Source of the DNA: Granulicella sp. WH15
GTDB lineage: Bacteria; Acidobacteriota; Terriglobia; Terriglobales; Acidobacteriaceae
NCBI RefSeq assembly: GCF_009914315.1
Contig: NZ_CP042596.1
Coordinates: forward strand, 124,001-188,000
Direction of reading: 5' to 3'
Length of the DNA: 64,000 nucleotides
How positions within the stretch are numbered: the first letter of the stretch is position 1; each line of letters begins with the position of its first letter. Positions 42,926 to 50,503 of the stretch are shown piece by piece. The notes below the pieces were generated by a model. That model saw nothing but the letters and a program-made list of their open reading frames with translations, was not told the origin of the DNA and ran no database searches. The position numbers and the translations under genes are program-made.

Positions 42926-44333
42926 ATGAGCGCAGCGCAGCGCGATATTCCTTCTCCCGAAGAAGCCGGCCCAGACCGGCGACCAGACCGGCAGGCAGAG
43001 CTGAAACAGCAGGTTGCCGCCCGCCTCGCGGCCCACCGCGAGCGCCGCGCCCGCCTGACGCCGCTCGCACCCGAGCTGGTCACGCCGTCTTCGTCCACGC
43101 GACGGCCCAACGCCATCGCCGCAGCAGTCGCCGAGCGTTATGCGCACTCGCCCAGCTACCGCACGTTTCTCGCGGAAGAGGCCAGCCGGCCGCCAGCAGG
43201 CCGCCGCCGCCGCCGAGGTCGCCCAGCGCAACGCAGACGCCATTGCCCACGCGCAGCAGCAGCTTCTCGAGGAGCTGGACCTCTGGGAGGCCAAGTCGCC
43301 ATCTCCCGGTCCAATAGCCGCGCCGCCGGTTGCCAGCAAGCCGGAGGCTCCCCGCGTCGCCGCGCCGAAGAAGCAGCCGAAGGCTCCGGCTCCAGCTCCA
43401 ACCCAGCTCGAGATTCAAGCCGAGACCACCAGCCCCACCACCGTCACCTCCGCTGGGCTGACCGTGCGGCTCTACGAGGATCTCGGCCCCACCGGACCGG
43501 CTCCGGTGCAGACCAACCGCAGCTCCGCCGCACTGGCGGACCCGGACGAGCACCTGACCCTGGACGAAGAGATTGCCTTCCGCCAGGCCCCGGTCTTCGA
43601 GGAGCCAGCCACGCCGACGGTACCTATTCCGGCGAACCTGCTCGAGTTCCCCCGGCAACTGGTGGCCACGCGCAAGGCACGTCCGATGCTCGCACTGGGG
43701 CCGCTGCTCGATACGGCTGCGCCACCCTCAGGTCAGTTGCGCATCTTCGAGGTCGAACCGGAGCAGATCTCGACCGAACCGACGCCACCCTCGGCGGAGC
43801 CCGAGTGGACTTCGATCTGGCTGGACACGCCTTCGCCCGCAACGGCGGACGCGGCCTATACGGACGCCTCCTACACGATGGCGGAGCCGGAGCTGCACCC
43901 AAACCTCGTCCCCGGCCCGCTGCCGCCGCAGACCGCCGCATTCGGCCGCCGCACTATGGCTGCCGCGGTCGATGCAGTGCTGGTCCTTACCGGCTTCGTG
44001 GTCTTTGCGACGGTCTTCATCACGCTGGCGGGCACGCTGCCCATGGGGCTTCCCTTGGCTCTCGCCGCCGTGGCTGCGGCGGTGGTGCTGGCGGTTCTCT
44101 ATCACGTGCTCTTCTTCACCTTCTCCGACCACACGCCGGGGATGAGCTATGCGCGCATCGCACTCTGCACCTTCGACGACGAAAACCCCACCCGCAAGGA
44201 GCGGCAACGGCGGCTCTGGGCGACGCTGCTGGCGATCTGCCCGCTAGGGCTTGGGTTCGCCTGGGCGGTGCTGGATGAGGATAACCTCGGCTGGCACGAC
44301 CGGCTCTCGCGGACCTATCAGCGCGAGTATTAA
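42926..44333 (+). CDS. RDD-family membrane protein, apparently frameshifted
   Basis: The N-terminal part (MSAAQRDIPSPEEAGPDRRP, then helical Arg/Ala-rich YAHSPSYRTFLAEEA) is in one frame. The rest (AEVAQRNADAIAHAQQQLLE to the RDD domain FGRRTMAAAVDAVLVLTGFV ... DEDNLGWHDRLSRTYQREY) is in another. Removing one base between about 43184 and 43195 joins them into a 468-residue protein. The RDD domain has three or four helices and a typical end. It is divergent from lptD. A disordered Pro-rich linker separates the parts. Confidence 0.78.
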
Positions 44334-44357
44334 TCCTGATCGACAGATGGGAATGAT

Positions 44358-44395
44358 GATGGCCCGATGTCTCGGATGAGAGACATCGGGCCATC
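44358..44395. terminator. 16-bp hairpin after the RDD gene
   Basis: 44358-44373 and 44380-44395 are exact reverse complements, loop GGATGA. A T-rich stretch (tgtttttgttct) follows at about 44409. It starts 25 bases after the stop. The core matches the hairpin after the CDF gene. Confidence 0.6.
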
Positions 44396-44437
44396 TGGCG
44401 TTGGGGTGTGTTTTTGTTCTAGTCGTTGAAGAAAGAT

Positions 44438-44616
44438 GTCCTGCCGGACGGGCCGCTACGCGCGGGGCGGTCACTTTGTGACGCGTCTATCCTGTCTCGG
44501 CGAGATCAACGACAAAGGTCCTCCCGCTGGTTGGAAGCAAAATATCAGCTTCCGACCAGCGGGAGGACCTCAGAAGATTACTTTCCCATACCGCCCCGAG
44601 AACGGCACGAAGTGCT
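44438..44616. repeat. Palindromic mosaic repeat at a convergent junction (locus 20)
   Basis: Same layout as locus 18: reverse module B, GTCACTTTGTGAC, inner palindrome (ctcccgctggttggaagc ... gcttccgaccagcgggagg, about 44517-44567) and outer arm ending gcacgaagtgc. The bamA stop begins at its end. Confidence 0.88.
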
Positions 44617-47600
44617 TAGAACGTGGTGCTCACCGTCAGGCGGAACGTCTTACGCGGCTCGCGGAGCAGGTAATCCGCACCGTAGAGCTGCACAGCTTCC
44701 TGATAGGTGAACTGACCAGCACCCGTGTTCGGGAACAGGTCGCGGAAGACCGGCTGCCCGGCCGGAGCCGTCAGAGGCAGCGCAAGCTGCTGCGGCAGGC
44801 TCTTGTACAGGCGCAGCGGGTTGTACGCGTAGTACAGGCGGAACGGCGCGTTGACCACCGGCAGAATCACCTGCAACTCGGCTCCGTTCGACATGCGCGG
44901 CACATAGTTCGAGCCCGGCGCGGTGCTCAACTGCCGCGCGAACGTAACCTTCTGTCCGCCGAAGCAGGCTCCGTTGACGAAGACCGGGCAACCGTAAGAC
45001 GGCCCGTTCTCCACCGAGTTTCCAGCCACGCTCTGCAGCAACTGGCCCGGCTGCAGGTTGAAGGTCATGCCGAAGTCCGTGAAGAAGGCGAAGGTCACCT
45101 GGCTCACGATCGGGATGCGGTACTCGACGTTCGAGGTGAACTGCGTGTCGCCACCCACCGAGACCAGCCGGTACAGCGGCAGCGGAATCTGCACCGCGCC
45201 CAGCGCCGGGTTCGTCGGATCGCGTGGAACCAGCGAGCCGTCGGGGTTGGTCAGGTTGAACAACACCTTGTTCGGGATGAAGACGTACGGAGACGCCGCG
45301 CGGATATCGAATCCACGCACGTCGGATTCGCCACCGCCGTAGATACGGCTGGTCGGCGGGGCCACCTCGCCCCCGAAGCCGGAGACGTGGACGAACTGTA
45401 TACGGTAGCCCAGCACGTTGTGGCCTTCGCGGTTGCGCCGCAGGCCCTTCATCGGGAAGAACTGGCGGAAGCTCACCGCAGGCTGGACGTACTTCACGTT
45501 TCCGCCCGCGCCCGCGATCTGCACCGAGAGGTTGAAGTCCTTACCCGAGTGCGGTCCAACGGCGCGGTCGAGGCTCGAGAACGTGAAGCTCGGCGAGATC
45601 ACCGAGGTAACGATGCCGCTCAACTGGTTCTGGCCTTCGACGCCCGACCGGAAAGCCAGCGACTGGAAGACGTTGCGGGTGTTGTCGTTGAACGTCGTGA
45701 CCGATGACCGCGACAGCGAGTATGAGACGCCGATACGGGTGACGCCGGTACGTGCGAACAGGTGCTTCAGCGGCTCGCTGACCGAGATTGTCGCGCCGCG
45801 CGTGGAGGTGTTGTAGTTTGTCAACTGCGAGTTGGTCGCGTTGGTCTGGTTCGCGCTCGCCCCGTTGGCGATGGAGTACGCCTTGGCCGGGTTGTAGTCG
45901 AACTTGCTGTCGAAGACCTGCGCGCCCAGCGAGATCGGCTTGTTGCGCAGGTACGGCTCGGTGAATCCGAGGCTGAGGTTCCGCGACAGGTCGCCGATGT
46001 GCGCCTGCGCCGAGAGCGTCTCGCCCAGACCGAGGAAGTTGTTGGTCTCGTAGTTCAGACCGATGAACGTTCCCGAAAGTCCGCTGATACCGCCGTTCAG
46101 GCCGATGGAGTTCTTACCCTTCTCCTTCAGCTTCAGCAGCAGGTCAACCGTTCCGTCGTCCGCGTTCTGGCGGCTCTCGGAGTCCTGCTCGGCCTTTAGC
46201 GTCTCGAAGTAATTGAGCTGGTTCAGCCGCATGATCGACAGATCCCACAGGCGGCTGTTGTAGACTTGGCCCTCTTCGAGCAGCAGCTCGCGCCGGATGA
46301 CCTTGTCGCGGGTGATGGTGTTGCCGGTGAACTCGATGCGCGAGACGTAGAAGGGCTTGCCCTCTTCCACGTTAATATCGAGGTAAACCAGCTTCTTGGC
46401 CTCGTCGATGCGCGGTTCAGGCAACGGAACGAAGTTGATGTAGCCCAGCTCGCCGTAAGCCTTGCGCAGTTGCTCGAGGCCCTTGCCGAAGAGCGTGGCG
46501 TTGAAGTACTCGCCATCCTTCTGGGCAAACTGCGCCCGCAACACCTTGGTGTTGGTGACGGCCTTATTGCCCTTGAAGGTGATACCGCCCAGGCGGTAGC
46601 GCGCGCCCTCCTCCACCGGCATCAGGATGTCGATGCGCTTGCCGGTCGAAGGCCGCAGCGTCAGGATGTTGATGCCGCCCGCGTCGCGAACCTTGGTCTG
46701 CGGCTCGGAGGTCAGGGCCTTGAAGTAGCCGCGGTCGCGATACGCCTGGCGCACGCGCTCGGAGTCTTCGTCCAGCTTGCTGGCGTCGAAGGTGCGGGCA
46801 AACAGGTTCTCGAGGATGATCGAGTGCGGAATCCCGACCGGCTTCAGGTTCTTCATCGAGGCGCGCAGCGTGCGGTCGGGCACGCTATTGTTGCCGTCGA
46901 AGACGATCTTGCCGACCTTGACCGTTGGGCCTTCCTTGACACTGAAGGTCACGGCGACAGCCGCCGGCGGAATGGTCTTGACCTCGGTCTTGATGGTGGC
47001 GAACTGGTGGCCGTGCTCAGAGAGCAAAGCGGCCAGCACCACCTCGGCCCGCTTGATGCGGGTCGGGTCATACTGGCTCTCGACCGTCAGGCCGACCTTG
47101 TCCTTCTTGAAGCGCTCGAGGATATCCGACTGCGAGACGGCGTTGACGCCCTTGTAGTTGATCTCGCGGATGGTGGGCTTCTCGCGCACGTAGATGACAA
47201 GCTGCACGCAGGCCGGGGTATCGGTCCGCTCGATGCGGACGTCTTCGAAGTAGCCCGTGTTCCACAGCGAGTTGAAGTCGCGCTCGACGATCAGCGGATC
47301 GTACAGGTTGCCCTGGCGGCTGAACAGGCGAGCCAGCACGGACTCCTTCGGGATGCGGCGGTTGCCGATCACCTGCGGAGTGCAAAGTGCCTGCGCGTTG
47401 CCGTTCTGCACTGCGGCTTCGGGAGATATTGGTGCGGGAGAGGCCTGTCCCCATGCAGCCGGGGCTGACAATGCCATCGCAAGCATAGTCGCCAGGGAGC
47501 TAACCCCGATCCCTGCCCGTAAGGTCTTGCCCGCCAGGACGGAGACGTCCGGGACCTGCTTGCCCCTGGTAGGGAGGCTCTCTCGATCGATCTGCTTCAG

Positions 47601-47669
47601 GGAGCTTCCGCTCGTTCCGTCTACGGTAAAGATAACCACACCCTCGCTTGAAAATCGCAACCCGGACAA
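44616..47669 (-). CDS. bamA: Outer-membrane protein assembly factor BamA
   Basis: The product has up to 1017 residues. It is the central BAM-complex subunit that folds barrels into the outer membrane. Tandem POTRA domains run from about residue 95 to 500 (IREINYKGVNAVSQSDILERF, KVGKIVFDGNNSVPDRTLR, ITFKGNKAVTNTKVLRAQF, SRIEFTGNTITRDKVIRRE). The barrel has the lid-loop motif SDVRGFDI (VRGF) and ends in Phe, the C-terminal barrel signature. The start is unclear: TTG 47669 is the longest, but internal GTGs also precede the signal sequence LATMLAMALSAPAAWG. Confidence 0.95.
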   Translation of the reverse strand: MSGLRFSSEGVVIFTVDGTSGSSLKQIDRESLPTRGKQVPDVSVLAGKTLRAGIGVSSLATMLAMALSAPAAWGQASPAPISPEAAVQNGNAQALCTPQVIGNRRIPKESVLARLFSRQGNLYDPLIVERDFNSLWNTGYFEDVRIERTDTPACVQLVIYVREKPTIREINYKGVNAVSQSDILERFKKDKVGLTVESQYDPTRIKRAEVVLAALLSEHGHQFATIKTEVKTIPPAAVAVTFSVKEGPTVKVGKIVFDGNNSVPDRTLRASMKNLKPVGIPHSIILENLFARTFDASKLDEDSERVRQAYRDRGYFKALTSEPQTKVRDAGGINILTLRPSTGKRIDILMPVEEGARYRLGGITFKGNKAVTNTKVLRAQFAQKDGEYFNATLFGKGLEQLRKAYGELGYINFVPLPEPRIDEAKKLVYLDINVEEGKPFYVSRIEFTGNTITRDKVIRRELLLEEGQVYNSRLWDLSIMRLNQLNYFETLKAEQDSESRQNADDGTVDLLLKLKEKGKNSIGLNGGISGLSGTFIGLNYETNNFLGLGETLSAQAHIGDLSRNLSLGFTEPYLRNKPISLGAQVFDSKFDYNPAKAYSIANGASANQTNATNSQLTNYNTSTRGATISVSEPLKHLFARTGVTRIGVSYSLSRSSVTTFNDNTRNVFQSLAFRSGVEGQNQLSGIVTSVISPSFTFSSLDRAVGPHSGKDFNLSVQIAGAGGNVKYVQPAVSFRQFFPMKGLRRNREGHNVLGYRIQFVHVSGFGGEVAPPTSRIYGGGESDVRGFDIRAASPYVFIPNKVLFNLTNPDGSLVPRDPTNPALGAVQIPLPLYRLVSVGGDTQFTSNVEYRIPIVSQVTFAFFTDFGMTFNLQPGQLLQSVAGNSVENGPSYGCPVFVNGACFGGQKVTFARQLSTAPGSNYVPRMSNGAELQVILPVVNAPFRLYYAYNPLRLYKSLPQQLALPLTAPAGQPVFRDLFPNTGAGQFTYQEAVQLYGADYLLREPRKTFRLTVSTTF

Positions 47670-47779
47670 ACACCTTGGGTAAGCCTCGATTATAAGGGAG
47701 CAACTCTCCCCATGCGAGTGGCTCCCTCGTTTCCACTACGGCACCTGCCCTAAAAGAAGGGCAGGTGCGCATTTAAAAA

Positions 47780-47930
47780 CGCCCTGACAACCGGGCGGGC
47801 GGTACTTCGTACCGTTCTCGGGGCGATATGGGTAAGTTATCTTTTGCGTGCCTCCCGTTGGTCGGCGGCGAGAATTTTTCTTCTCGACCAACGGAAGAGC
47901 CACGCGAAGCTTTAAAAAGGCGTGTAAACG
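47780..47930. repeat. Palindromic mosaic repeat in a divergent gap (locus 21)
   Basis: Module C, outer arm (gtacttcgtaccgttctcgg), inner palindrome (cctcccgttggtcggcggcg ... ctcgaccaacggaagag) and module B. One of three divergent-gap copies, between bamA and the TMEM175-like gene. Confidence 0.85.
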
Positions 47931-47972
47931 CCTGAACGCCCCCGGTGTATTCTTTTCCCAATTCACCCGCCT

Positions 47973-48590
47973 ATGCCCAGAGAACATCCATCCCCCGCCC
48001 GGCTCGAAGCCTTCTCCGACGGAGTCATCGCCGTCATCATCACCATCATGGTGCTGGAGCTGAAAGTCCCCGTGCAGAACGGCCTCGGTGGCCTCTACGC
48101 CATCGTCCCCACCCTGCTCATCTACCTGCTGTCGTTCGCTTTCACAGGCATTTATTGGATCAATCACCACGATCTGCTGCACCGCATCAAGCACGTGGAC
48201 TCGTTCATCCTGTACGCCAACCTGCTCTTCCTCTTTTCGCTCTCGCTGCTTCCCTTCTTTACCAGCTACGTCGTAGAAAAAGAGATCGACTCCTTCTCGG
48301 TGGCGCTCTACGCGGGGGCCATGATCCTGAACGGCGTCGCCTTCGGCGGCCTGCGCATCGCGGTCAACCGCCTGCTCTGCCTGGACGGAACGCTGGGCGA
48401 AGACGACCGCGCCGTCCAGCGCAAGCACCTGCTTAGCGCCTTCATCTACCTGGTCTCGCTGCCGCTGGCCTACTGGCAGCCGCGCGTCGCCCTGGCCGTC
48501 ATCGCCATCGTTACCCTGCTCTGGATTGTTCCCAGTTTCGGCACTCAAGCCCGCACCCGCCAACCCGAACACCCGGTGAACCGACCATGA
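47973..48590 (+). CDS. TMEM175-family (DUF1211) membrane protein
   Basis: The product has 205 residues and about six helices. The signature RLEAFSDGVIAVIITIMVLELKVP defines the bacterial TMEM175 family, members of which are potassium-selective channels. HHDLLHRIKHVDSFILYANL and LFLFSLSLLPFFTSYV follow as expected. The TGA overlaps the ATG of the next gene by 4 bases. Confidence 0.9.
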   Translation: MPREHPSPARLEAFSDGVIAVIITIMVLELKVPVQNGLGGLYAIVPTLLIYLLSFAFTGIYWINHHDLLHRIKHVDSFILYANLLFLFSLSLLPFFTSYVVEKEIDSFSVALYAGAMILNGVAFGGLRIAVNRLLCLDGTLGEDDRAVQRKHLLSAFIYLVSLPLAYWQPRVALAVIAIVTLLWIVPSFGTQARTRQPEHPVNRP

Positions 48591-49042
48591 AGACTCTGCT
48601 GACACTCGCCCTGCTGCTTGGCCTGATGCCGTCTGGTTATGCCCAGAATCCCACCCAACTCACCACGCTCTCGCGCCAGCAGCTCGACGTCATCAAGGTT
48701 CTGGTGGCGCAGGAGAAGGCGTGGAACGCCGGGGATCTGGATGGGTATGCTTCCGGCTATAAGGACTCGCCCGAGACGCTCTTCGTCGGGCCTCATATTG
48801 GGCGAGGGTTTGAGCAGATGCTCTCCGACTATAAGCACACCTATGCCACTCGGGAGGCGATGGGGCAGCTAACCTTCTCCGAGCTGGAGGCGCATCCGCT
48901 CGATGCGAACTTTACAGTTGTTCTGGGAAAGTACCATCTGGAGCGGACGAAGAAGGTCGGGGGTAATGCCGATGGGGTCTTTTCACTGGTCTTCGAGAAG
49001 ACCAAGGATGGCTGGAAGATCATCATCGACCATACGACTTGA
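48587..49042 (+). CDS. Secreted NTF2-like (SnoaL/DUF4440-type) protein
   Basis: The product has 151 residues. A signal peptide (MKTLLTLALLLGLMPSGYA) is followed by an NTF2-like fold: LVAQEKAWNAGDLDGYASGYKDSPETLFVGP and VFEKTKDGWKIIIDHTT. Such domains are found in ketosteroid-isomerase-like and DUF4440 proteins with varied roles. It is translationally coupled to the TMEM175 gene. Confidence 0.82.
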   Translation: MKTLLTLALLLGLMPSGYAQNPTQLTTLSRQQLDVIKVLVAQEKAWNAGDLDGYASGYKDSPETLFVGPHIGRGFEQMLSDYKHTYATREAMGQLTFSELEAHPLDANFTVVLGKYHLERTKKVGGNADGVFSLVFEKTKDGWKIIIDHTT

Positions 49043-49080
49043 TGCGCTTTGCTGCTGGATAACAACAGAAAGCAAGCAAA

Positions 49081-49131
49081 AGCGCCCCCGCCGGGCAGGC
49101 GGCACTTCGTTCGGTCTTGGACGCTACGCGT
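49081..49131. repeat. Module C repeat at a convergent junction (locus 22)
   Basis: gcgcccccgccgggcaggcg through gacgctacgcgt, ending at the stop of the next minus-strand frame. Confidence 0.82.
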
Positions 49132-49476
49132 CTAGGCGACCTGGACTACCGTCTGGGTAACCCGTTCGACGCTCCGGACCGGCATTGGACGCAGCGAACC
49201 GCTGAGATTCAAGGCCAATAGGCGGCGCGTCAATGAGCGGGTCACCCCGGTGATGCGGGCGTCCTCCGGCTCATGCGGCATCCGCGCAAAGCGGCTCGAC
49301 TGCATCTCTCGAACTTCTTCCATCTCGCGGAACGAGCGGCTTACCTGGACCGAATGGACCAGATGAGCCCGCGCCTCGGCGCTGGCCGCAGTTTTCGCTC
49401 CAAGACCTTTGGGATCACGGAGCCCCGCGGGCATCATCCGGACAGAGGCTGGTGCTGTTTCGATCAGGATCGGCAT
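49132..49476 (-). CDS. Hypothetical protein, possible gene
   Basis: The product has 114 residues from ATG 49476 and starts MPILIETAPASVRMMPAG. It is basic, without signal peptide, Cys or membrane segment; I recognise no family. In its favour, its TAG abuts a repeat copy exactly as real 3' ends do here, and the frame fills the gap to the HIT gene. Against it, no clear ribosome-binding site exists; ATG 49488 and TTG 49500 are alternative starts. Confidence 0.45.
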   Translation of the reverse strand: MPILIETAPASVRMMPAGLRDPKGLGAKTAASAEARAHLVHSVQVSRSFREMEEVREMQSSRFARMPHEPEDARITGVTRSLTRRLLALNLSGSLRPMPVRSVERVTQTVVQVA

Positions 49477-49613
49477 AAGACACCCCATCTTCTCGAACAA
49501 TTTTTTGGTGCCGTCGAAGAAGTAGATGCAGTCTAGTTACTTTTTAGTTGCTCGATTATTAAAATATGCAAAGATTTGTATTGCGCCCGAGCCCGATTCA
49601 TGCGAAGACTTCT

Positions 49614-50210
49614 TCAACTCCGGGCCAGCTCTTCGCGCAGCCGGTTCCAGGTAGCCTCCAGCAGCTCCGGCAATACCCGGGTCTCGGCCGTCACGGTCAT
49701 AAAGTTGGTGTCGCCAAACCAGCGCGGCAGCACGTGCATGTGGACGTGCCCAGCCACGCCCGCGCCCGCCGCCTGTCCCAGGTTCAGCCCCATGTTAATT
49801 CCGTCCGGCCGATAAACGCCCCTCAGGGCCGTCTCCAGGCGCTGCGCCGTCAGGATTATCTCTCCCGCTGTGGCCTCGTCCAGCTCGGCCAGCGAGGCCA
49901 CATGCCGGTACGGCACGATCAGTACGTGCCCGGAGGAGTATGGAAAGGCGTTGAGGCAGGTAAAGGTGTGGGGCCCGCGCAGGATGACGTTACCCGCTCG
50001 CTCGGCCTCTTCCGCGCTCATTCCGGAGGAGATGGCCCACTCTACCGCCCCGATCAGGTTGCAAAAGACGCAGTGGTGGTCGTTCTCCTCTGGCCAGCCC
50101 GCGAGCGCTCGTGGAACCCCGGGCCGCGACGGCTTATCTGAATCCACATTCGAAGCGGAGTCCGCACCTGTAATGTAGCTGTAACGCCAAGGGGTCCAAA
50201 GCCTGTCCAT
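49614..50210 (-). CDS. HIT-family (histidine triad) nucleotide hydrolase
   Basis: The product has 198 residues. The histidine triad is GHVHMHVLPRWFGD (HxHxHxx). A zinc-type Cys pair, HHCVFCNLIG, opens the HIT domain, and ILRGPHTFTCLNAFPYSSGHVLIVPYRHV is characteristic. It resembles Ap4A hydrolase/adenylylated-substrate HIT enzymes. On the minus strand TATACT (50217-50222) lies 6 bases before the ATG, which suggests a leaderless transcript. It is divergent from rpsA. Confidence 0.9.
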   Translation of the reverse strand: MDRLWTPWRYSYITGADSASNVDSDKPSRPGVPRALAGWPEENDHHCVFCNLIGAVEWAISSGMSAEEAERAGNVILRGPHTFTCLNAFPYSSGHVLIVPYRHVASLAELDEATAGEIILTAQRLETALRGVYRPDGINMGLNLGQAAGAGVAGHVHMHVLPRWFGDTNFMTVTAETRVLPELLEATWNRLREELARS

Positions 50211-50216
50211 GCGGCC

Positions 50217-50222
50217 AGTATA
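50217..50222 (-). promoter_or_regulatory. -10-like TATACT, 6 bases before the HIT start
   Basis: On the minus strand TATACT GGCCGC ATG. The box lies 24 bases from the -35 of the divergent rpsA promoter, so polymerases at the two would interfere. Confidence 0.5.
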
Positions 50223-50245
50223 AGGGCTTTGCGCGCTACCAATGG

Positions 50246-50274
50246 TTGACTGCGTCCACAGCGGTTGGTATGCT
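50246..50274 (+). promoter_or_regulatory. Sigma-70-type promoter of rpsA
   Basis: TTGACT (50246-50251) and TATGCT (50269-50274) are separated by exactly 17 bases, the best complete promoter in the window. Transcription from about 50281 would give a leader of about 220 bases before ATG 50504, or about 95 before ATG 50375. Confidence 0.65.
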
Positions 50275-50503
50275 TTTTAGTGAGCCCCTGCGTGTGGGAT
50301 CCAAGTGCAGCCGCTCTGATTTACTCTGCACGACGTACTCTACTTTCCTGTCAGCGAAGCCAACTCGAAGGATTATGGGACCCAAGCCAGACCAGCGTCG
50401 CCCCCAGGCACGCGAGAGTCAAACTCGCCGTCCCTCCAAAGAGAAACGACGCGTCCAGAAGAGTAGGCCGAGCAGGTTCTTGGAACCCGGAGCCGCATCA
50501 ATC

